From positions 1 to 8,783 of the forward strand of contig CAKUKJ010000075.1 in NCBI GenBank assembly GCA_934662525.1: a stretch of 8,783 bases of DNA, written 5' to 3'. This document shows, one piece after another, positions 1 through 5,106 of the stretch. Positions within the stretch are counted from its first letter, which is position 1. Each line of letters starts with the position of its first letter. The notes under the pieces are model-generated. The model was not told the origin of the DNA. It ran no database searches and worked only from the letters and a program-made list of their open reading frames with translations. A program made the position numbers and the translations under genes. The DNA is from an uncultured Coriobacteriales bacterium (lineage in GTDB: Bacteria > Actinomycetota > Coriobacteriia > Coriobacteriales > UMGS124).

Positions 1-1
1 C

Positions 2-280
2 GATGGGCTCTTGGAGGACGTGCTGGTTTTCCAGGAGCTTCTCCAGGCGGGCGTCGGCGGGGATGTACTTGAGCAGGGCCAGCAGGTCCTCGTCTTTCGC
101 CTTGGGGTTGATGAGCACCTCCACGCCGCCCGCGCATTGGGCCACGCTCGTGAGCTCGCCTTTGCTCATGCCCTTTTCCTTGAGGTCGACGAACTGGTAT
201 TTGATGCGGCGCTCCTTGAACCAGCGCTCGGCCTTTTTGGTGTCAAAGCTTTTCTTGGTGCCGAAAATCTGAATGTTCAC
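2..280 (-). CDS. ArsC/Spx-family thioredoxin-fold protein, serine at the usual catalytic cysteine position (partial)
   Basis: Only the first 93 residues lie in the window; the gene runs off the left edge. The chosen start is GTG at 280-278, with AAGGAG 5 bases upstream (read on the minus strand). The N-terminus MNIQIFGTKKSFDTKKAERW has the beta-strand, loop and helix layout of the ArsC/Spx/YffB branch of the thioredoxin fold. It is followed by the family-like stretches VDLKEKGMSKGEL and VLINPKAKDED. Members of this family usually carry the redox cysteine at the start of the first helix (KKCxDTKKA in the related proteins I recall). Here that position is Ser11 (codon AGC, 248-250). The only cysteine in view is Cys49. 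The family includes arsenate reductases and Spx-type regulators, and nothing here shows which role applies. No arsenic resistance genes are in the window. The family call is firm; the function is unknown. Confidence 0.85.
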   Translation of the reverse strand, partial: MNIQIFGTKKSFDTKKAERWFKERRIKYQFVDLKEKGMSKGELTSVAQCAGGVEVLINPKAKDEDLLALLKYIPADARLEKLLENQHVLQEPI

Positions 281-440
281 GTGTGCTCCTTGGGTGCATG
301 GCGCCTGGATGGTTCTCACGTGCAAAAGCATACACCGCCAGCGGATTTATAGGCACGGCGAGACGTGCAGGGGATATACTTCCCCAATCCGTTACAGCGC
401 GCGGCCTGCCCGCGCCGCCCTGAGACCGAAAAGGACGAGC
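281..440. promoter_or_regulatory. Divergent intergenic region between the ArsC-like gene and metF
   Basis: These 160 bases separate two divergent genes, so promoters for both should lie here. The minus-strand Shine-Dalgarno sequence AAGGAG is at 286-291 and the metF one (AAGGA) is at 431-435. A possible metF -10 box, TATACT, is at 375-380, but no good -35 box lies 16-18 bases upstream. On the minus strand, TATAAA (around 346-351) and TATGCT (around 327-332) are -10-like, again without clear -35 partners. CACGTG occurs twice, at 278-283 (overlapping the GTG start) and at 317-322. I recognise no cobalamin or SAM riboswitch; the leader is short and lacks their conserved boxes. Confidence 0.5.
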
Positions 441-1298
441 ATGACTTCTGAGGCACCTGCACGCGTAAGCGAGCTTTTCAGCGGCAAGCAGCCGCTTTCG
501 TTTGAGATCTTCCCGCCTAAGGGCGACCTGACCGAGGTGGAGGCGCGCCGCGTGGCGGGCGACCTTGCCCAGCTGGATCCCGCGTTCATTTCGGTTACGT
601 ACTCGGCGGGCGGGTCGGGCAACTCCGGCGCCACGACGAAGGTGGCCTCCCTCATCACCCGCGAGCTCGGCGTGCCCAGCGTGGCGCACCTCACCTGCCA
701 GGGCCTCACGCGCGCCCAGCTCGACGAGAAGATCGCCGAGATGCGCGCCGCCGGCATCCAGAACGTCCTCGCCCTGCGCGGCGACCCCCGGCCCGACGCC
801 CCGGCCGGCGACTTCTCCTACGCCGCCGACATCATCCCGATCCTGCGCGAGGCCGGGTTCTGCGTGGGCGCAGCCGCCTATCCCGAGGGGCATGTGACCT
901 GCGAGTCGCTCGAGGCCGACGTGCGCCACCTGCGCGAGAAGCAGGATGCAGGCGCGCAGTTCTTCGTGACGCAGCTCTTCTTTGACAACGAGGACTTCTT
1001 CCGCTTCCGTGACATGGCTCGCAAGGCCGGCATCACGACCCCCATCACGTGCGGCATCATGCCGTTCATGAGCAAAGGCCAGGTGCAGCGCATGATCTTC
1101 ATGTGCGGGGCCTCCTTGCCTTCGCCCATCATCCGCCTGCTCAACCGCTATGAGGGCGACGATGCCGCGCTGCGCCGGGCCGGCGTGGAGTATGCCGCCG
1201 CGCAGCTGCGCGGCTTGCGCGACGCCGGGGCAGACGGCCTGCATGTGTACACGATGAACAAACCCGACGTGGCCCGCGCCATCTGCGAGCTGCTCTAG
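441..1298 (+). CDS. metF: 5,10-methylenetetrahydrofolate reductase
   Basis: This protein of 285 residues is close to the usual bacterial MetF length of about 300. MetF is a cytosolic FAD enzyme that reduces 5,10-methylene-THF to 5-methyl-THF, the methyl donor for methionine synthase. It is a single TIM barrel with the family motifs in order: LSFEIFPPKG (19-28) with Glu22 as the likely catalytic acid, FISVTYSAGG (49-58), HLTCQG (83-88), ALRGDP (111-116) with Asp115 at the flavin site, and FFVTQLFFD (174-182) with Gln178. These correspond to Glu28, Asp120 and Gln183 of the E. coli enzyme. The ATG at 441 is chosen because AAGGA lies 5 bases upstream and MTSEAPARVSELFSG has a MetF-like start. The frame is open further upstream, but that extension is not family-like. 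It is the first gene of a three-gene operon, with 30 bases between its stop and the next start. No metV partner is next to it, so it is probably an NAD(P)H-dependent type, though this is inferred only from context. Confidence 0.96.
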   Translation: MTSEAPARVSELFSGKQPLSFEIFPPKGDLTEVEARRVAGDLAQLDPAFISVTYSAGGSGNSGATTKVASLITRELGVPSVAHLTCQGLTRAQLDEKIAEMRAAGIQNVLALRGDPRPDAPAGDFSYAADIIPILREAGFCVGAAAYPEGHVTCESLEADVRHLREKQDAGAQFFVTQLFFDNEDFFRFRDMARKAGITTPITCGIMPFMSKGQVQRMIFMCGASLPSPIIRLLNRYEGDDAALRRAGVEYAAAQLRGLRDAGADGLHVYTMNKPDVARAICELL

Positions 1299-1328
1299 GG
1301 CGCTCGCAAGGTGGGGGAGGAACGCAGG

Positions 1329-2270
1329 ATGCCGACGAGGCCGGCGGGTCGCGATGCAGGAGGTGCCAGGCCGGCCCCATTGGCGGCCGGAGGGGCGGCC
1401 TCTACCGATGCGGCGCGTTCTGCTCGAGCCGGTCGCATCCGCGTCTCGGAGGTCATGCGTTACCTGGGCCATGCCGGCCAGGAGGTTGCGCCTGAGCTTG
1501 AGGAACGCATCGCGGCCGGCATCGCATTGGCCGAGCGAACGTGCGAGCCGCGCTGGCTCTGGCGGGTGTTCGAGGTCGTGGACGCAGCCGGGGCGGCCGC
1601 CTTGCCGCAGAGCGGCAAGGCGGCGATTGCCTGCGTACCAGACGATGCACCAAGGGCCGGCACCGCGCCCGACGCCCCTGCCGTGAGGCTTGCGGGCACC
1701 TCGCTTGAGCTGCCCGGCCGCGATATCGCCGACTTCCTTTGCGGCGCCGTGCGCGTCGCCCTCCTTGCCTGCACGCTCGGCGCCCCCGCCGACCGCGAGC
1801 TGCGCCGCCTCGGCCTTGCCGACCCCCTCGGGCAGCTCGTGTTTGACGCCGCGTGCACCGACTTGGTGGAATGGGGGGCCGACCAGGCCTGTGCGGAGAT
1901 TGCAGCCGAGGCGGCGTCGCTGGGCCTCAAGATGGGTGAGCAGTTCAGCCCGGGATACGGCGACCTGCCGATCGACGTTCAACCTGATTTCCTCGATGTG
2001 CTGCACGCCGGAAAGCGCCTGGGCCTTACGGCGAGCGCGTCGAGCCTGCTCGTGCCCACCAAAAGCGTGACCTGCATCGTGGGGCTCTATCCCGCCGAGC
2101 CGCCCGCCGGCATGCACCTCGGGTGCGGCGCGTGCAACATCTGGGCAAACTGCCAGCTGCGTCTGCGCAGCACGCCCTGTTGGAAGCGCGCCGCTCGCGA
2201 TGACGTGCCCGACACGCCCCTTCACGAGCACGCCGCGCCCGTCGGATCTTCCCCCGGCAGCCCTGCCTAG
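1329..2270 (+). CDS. Stand-alone cobalamin-dependent methionine synthase reactivation-domain protein
   Basis: This protein of 313 residues matches the C-terminal reactivation (SAM-binding) module of MetH encoded as a separate gene. That module rescues MetH after cob(I)alamin oxidises, by reductive methylation with SAM. The evidence is FSPGYGDLPIDVQ (206-218), equivalent to the SPGY/APGY SAM-binding signature of the MetH activation domain. It is followed by FLDVLHAGKRLGLTASASSLLVPTKSV (221-247), which matches the helix and the xLxPxxSV strand of that fold. The conserved part begins near IRVSEVMRYLG (37-47). Residues 1-36 are rich in Ala, Gly and Arg and look unconserved. ATG at 1329 is chosen over GTG at 1311 because GGGGGAGG lies 8 bases upstream. 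The C-terminus has Cys266, Cys269, Cys275 and Cys284 (CX2CX5CX8C), which may be a metal or iron-sulfur site (inference). It lies between metF and metH, and MetH here lacks this module, so its partner is almost certainly that MetH. Thermotoga-type short MetH systems are the known precedent. Confidence 0.9.
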   Translation: MPTRPAGRDAGGARPAPLAAGGAASTDAARSARAGRIRVSEVMRYLGHAGQEVAPELEERIAAGIALAERTCEPRWLWRVFEVVDAAGAAALPQSGKAAIACVPDDAPRAGTAPDAPAVRLAGTSLELPGRDIADFLCGAVRVALLACTLGAPADRELRRLGLADPLGQLVFDAACTDLVEWGADQACAEIAAEAASLGLKMGEQFSPGYGDLPIDVQPDFLDVLHAGKRLGLTASASSLLVPTKSVTCIVGLYPAEPPAGMHLGCGACNIWANCQLRLRSTPCWKRAARDDVPDTPLHEHAAPVGSSPGSPA

Positions 2271-2319
2271 CTCCGTTTGCCCCTGATGCCCGCCCGTCGT
2301 CGTTCTAATGAGGTTGCCC

Positions 2320-4821
2320 ATGCCACGCGACTGTTTCCGCACAACCGACCCGTTCCTGCGCCGCGTCTTCGCCGGCGAGGAGTTCCTCGTGTTCGACGGC
2401 GCCATGGGCACGATGCTGCAAAATGCGGGCCTCAAGGCCGGCGAGCTGCCCGAGCTGCTCAACTTCTCCCATCCCGAAGTCGTGGAGGGCGTCCATCGTG
2501 CCTACGTAGAGGCCGGCTCCGACGTCGTCACGGCCAACACGTTCGGCGCCAACGCCCATAAGCTGGGCGATGCGGCAAGCGTGGAGGACGTCTTTGCGGC
2601 CGGCATCGCATGCGCGCGCAAGAGCGGGGCGCGCTACGTGGCTGCCGACATCGGTCCCATCGGTGCCCTGCTCAAGCCGCTCGGCACCATGGATTTCGAC
2701 GAGGCTTACGAGCTTTTTGCCCAGCAGGCTCGCGCGGCGCAAGCAGCCGGGGCCGACCTGTTCGTCATCGAGACCATGACCGACCTGCTGGAGGCCAAGG
2801 CGGCCGTCCTTGCATGCCTGGAGTGCTCCAGCTTGCCGGTCGTCGTCACCATGACGTTCGGCGAGGACGGCTGCACCTTCTTGGGCACGAGCCCCGAGAT
2901 CTGCGCCATGACGCTGTCGGCCTTGGGCGTGCAGGCGGTGGGCGTCAACTGCTCGCTGGGGCCCGACGCGCTTGCGCCCCTGCTTGCGCGCATGGCCCCC
3001 TTTGCACGCGTGCCCCTCATGGTGCAGGCAAACGCGGGGCTGCCGCGCATCGTCGACGGGCAGACTGTCTTCGACATAGACGCGCAGGCGTATGCGCAGG
3101 CCGCCGTCTCCCTGCTCGACGCGGGCGCCACTATAATCGGCGGCTGCTGCGGCACCGCGCCCGACTACATCGCGCGCATCCGCACGCTGGTGGATGCGCG
3201 CACCGCGCAGCCTCCTCAGACCCGCGACACGCATGCCTTTGCCATCTGCAGCGCGCAGCAATCCCTGGTCATGCAGGCCGGCAAGCCGTATGCCAATGTC
3301 ATTGGCGAGCGCATCAACCCCACGGGCAAAAAGCGCTTGAAGGAGGCGTTGCGCTCGGGCGACTTCGACTATGCGGTGGGCGAGGCGCTCGACCAGGCCG
3401 AGCTGGGGGCAGACGCGCTCGACGTCAACGTGGGCCTGCCCGAGCTCGACGAGCCGTGCGTGCTTGTGGAGGTCATGGAACGCATCCAGGCCGTGTGCGA
3501 CCTGCCGTTGCAGATTGACTCCTCCGATGCTCAGGCTGTTGAGGCCGCCGTGCGCCGCTATGCCGGCAAGGCGCTCATCAACTCGGTGAACGGCAAGGCC
3601 GAGTCGCTTCAGGCCATCATTCCCATCGCGGCCCACTATGGCTGCGCGGTCGTGGGTCTCGCGCTCGATGAGGACGGCATCCCCGAGACGGCCGAGGGCC
3701 GTTTGGCAATCGCCCGCAGAATCGTGCGCGCCTGCGAAGAGGCGGGCATCCCCCGCGAAGACGTCGTCATCGACTGTCTGGCCATGGCAGCCTCCACCAA
3801 CCAGCGCCAGGTGGGCCAGATTTTGCGCGCCATGCGCCTTGTGCACGAGGAGCTGGGCGTGCGTTGCGTGCTCGGCGTGTCCAACATCAGCTTCGGCCTG
3901 CCCCAGCGCGAGATGGTGAACGCCGTGTTCCTGGCGCAGGCTTTTGCCGCCGGGCTCGACCTGGCCATCATGAACCCCAAGTCGCGCCGCATGTGCGACG
4001 TGGTGGCGACCCAGCGTGTGCTCAACGCCCAGGACGAGGGTGCCGTCGCGTTCATCGGGCGCTACGCCCAGGCTCCCAACCCCTATGACGCGCAGGTGTC
4101 GGCCGGTGCGCCTGGCACCGCCGCAGTCCCGGTCCCTCAAGGCGGGCAGGAAGCCGCTGGTGCCGCTGCCAATGACGCCGCCGAGGGCGACGGCGACCCC
4201 ATCTCCCGCGCCCGCCACCTCATCCTCACGGGCCGCAAGGCCCAGATGGGGGACGTGACGCGCGAGCTGCTCCAAACCCGCGACGCCCTTGAGGTCATCG
4301 ACGGCTGCTTCATCCCCGTGCTCGACGAGGTGGGCGCCAAATTCGAGCGCGGCGAGCTGTTCTTGCCCCAGCTCATGGCCTCGGCCGAGGCGGTGAAGGT
4401 CGGCTTCGACACGGTCAAGGCCGCAGCCCCCGCAGCTGCCTCCTCCGACAAGGGCGACATCGTGCTCGCCACCGTGAAGGGCGACATCCACGACATCGGC
4501 AAGAACATCGTGAAGATGCTGCTTGAGAACTACGGCTATCGCGTGCACGACCTGGGCCGCGACGTGGCCCCCGAGGCCGTGCTGGAATGCGTGCAGAAGA
4601 CCGGCGCACGGCTCGTGGGCCTGTCGGCCCTCATGACGACCACCGTGCGCTCCATGGAGCAGACGGTGGCGCTCCTGCACGCCCAGGCGCCGGGCGTGCG
4701 CGTCATGGTGGGGGGCGCCGTGCTCACCCCCGAGTACGCAGCCACGATGGGCGCCGAGTACTACGCCAAGGACGCCGCCGAGTCGGCCCGCATCGCGGGG
4801 GAGTTCTTCGCAGGCAAATGA
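2320..4821 (+). CDS. metH: Cobalamin-dependent methionine synthase, short form without reactivation domain
   Basis: This protein of 833 residues transfers a methyl group from 5-methyl-THF to homocysteine through enzyme-bound cobalamin. The E. coli enzyme has about 1,227 residues; the first three modules are present and the fourth is absent. The homocysteine module is at about 20-295, with FDGAMGTMLQ (25-34) and zinc ligands Cys211 (GVNCSLGPD) and Cys276-Cys277 (GGCCGT). The pterin module is at about 322-580, with GERINPTGKK (329-338), LDVNVG (367-372), QIDSSD (398-403) and NSVNGK (421-426). A low-complexity Ala/Gly/Pro linker covers 588-626. The helical cobalamin cap is at about 628-703, and the Rossmann cobalamin domain at about 712-831 carries GDIHDIG, with Asp722, His724 (lower axial ligand) and Gly727. 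The ATG at 2320 has GAGG 6 bases upstream; the in-frame ATG at 2308 has no ribosome binding site. The preceding gene, 49 bases away, encodes the missing reactivation domain. No frameshift or lost catalytic residue is visible. Confidence 0.97.
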   Translation: MPRDCFRTTDPFLRRVFAGEEFLVFDGAMGTMLQNAGLKAGELPELLNFSHPEVVEGVHRAYVEAGSDVVTANTFGANAHKLGDAASVEDVFAAGIACARKSGARYVAADIGPIGALLKPLGTMDFDEAYELFAQQARAAQAAGADLFVIETMTDLLEAKAAVLACLECSSLPVVVTMTFGEDGCTFLGTSPEICAMTLSALGVQAVGVNCSLGPDALAPLLARMAPFARVPLMVQANAGLPRIVDGQTVFDIDAQAYAQAAVSLLDAGATIIGGCCGTAPDYIARIRTLVDARTAQPPQTRDTHAFAICSAQQSLVMQAGKPYANVIGERINPTGKKRLKEALRSGDFDYAVGEALDQAELGADALDVNVGLPELDEPCVLVEVMERIQAVCDLPLQIDSSDAQAVEAAVRRYAGKALINSVNGKAESLQAIIPIAAHYGCAVVGLALDEDGIPETAEGRLAIARRIVRACEEAGIPREDVVIDCLAMAASTNQRQVGQILRAMRLVHEELGVRCVLGVSNISFGLPQREMVNAVFLAQAFAAGLDLAIMNPKSRRMCDVVATQRVLNAQDEGAVAFIGRYAQAPNPYDAQVSAGAPGTAAVPVPQGGQEAAGAAANDAAEGDGDPISRARHLILTGRKAQMGDVTRELLQTRDALEVIDGCFIPVLDEVGAKFERGELFLPQLMASAEAVKVGFDTVKAAAPAAASSDKGDIVLATVKGDIHDIGKNIVKMLLENYGYRVHDLGRDVAPEAVLECVQKTGARLVGLSALMTTTVRSMEQTVALLHAQAPGVRVMVGGAVLTPEYAATMGAEYYAKDAAESARIAGEFFAGK

Positions 4822-5106
4822 CGCTCCTGCAGCTGGCCCCTGAATCGAGGTCGTTCCGCCGCTTCTGGCACATCTCGCCTCGTTTCTTCACATGCTCCCC
4901 ATGAGATGATGGAGTTTTGCGGCAGGCTATTATGAGCCTGCCGCAGCCTCGCTAGACTGTTTCCTTGCTCGCTAGCTGCCGACGGCGTTCACGTCGGGCT
5001 TGTGCGAGGCTGCGCCCGCTGTGGGCTGCGGCCCCCAAGCGCGTTCCGGCTGCGGGCCCCGGTGCGCCACGGTTTGGCGCGATTCATCCAAAGGAGCTTT
5101 AACCGC
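4822..5106. promoter_or_regulatory. Structured 285-bp leader between metH and the MFS-CBS gene
   Basis: No protein gene is supported here. The region contains several perfect inverted repeats: TGCGGCAGGCT at 4918-4928 with 4935-4945; a 10-bp stem CGCAGCCTCG at 4942-4951 with 5005-5014; a nested CCGACG/CGTCGG at 4979-4984 with 4992-4997; and GCGCCA/TGGCGC at 5064-5069 with 5075-5080, 10 bases ahead of the Shine-Dalgarno sequence at 5091. The first and second stems share bases 4942-4945 and cannot form together. Chance hairpins are common in GC-rich DNA, so a regulatory role is an inference. No known riboswitch class is recognised. Confidence 0.45.
4918..4945. promoter_or_regulatory. Perfect 11-bp inverted repeat around a TATTAT box
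   Basis: The arms TGCGGCAGGCT and AGCCTGCCGCA flank the 6-base spacer ATTATG without mismatch. TATTAT at 4928-4933 resembles a -10 box placed between the arms, although no convincing -35 lies 16-18 bases upstream. The plus-strand hairpin has no following T-tract, so it is not a standard intrinsic terminator for metH. It could be a repressor operator for the transporter gene, a factor-dependent terminator hairpin, or part of a leader RNA. The symmetry is directly seen; the role is inferred. Confidence 0.5.

Noticed and set aside
350..368. A sigma-54-like promoter, AGGCACG followed by TGC, upstream of metF
   Set aside because: The GG and GC elements are about three bases too far apart for a -24/-12 promoter, and sigma-54 is not expected in this kind of organism.
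281..440. A cobalamin or SAM riboswitch ahead of the methionine operon
   Set aside because: The region is short and I could not find the conserved boxes or helices of either class.
243..2462. A 739-codon open frame on the minus strand opposite metF and the reactivation gene
   Set aside because: It is a mirror of GC-rich codon use in the real plus-strand genes. Its translation is rich in Arg, Gly, His and Ala, has no domain motif, and runs across three unrelated genes.
2305..4680. A 791-codon open frame on the minus strand opposite metH
   Set aside because: The plus strand carries every MetH catalytic motif. The opposite frame has the typical Leu/His/Gly/Ala-rich composition of a codon-bias shadow and no recognisable domain.
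5002..5106. A longer start (GTG 5002) for the MFS-CBS protein
   Set aside because: The added 35 residues are Arg-, Cys- and Pro-rich and unlike DHA2 N-termini. ATG 5107 has a good Shine-Dalgarno sequence directly before it.
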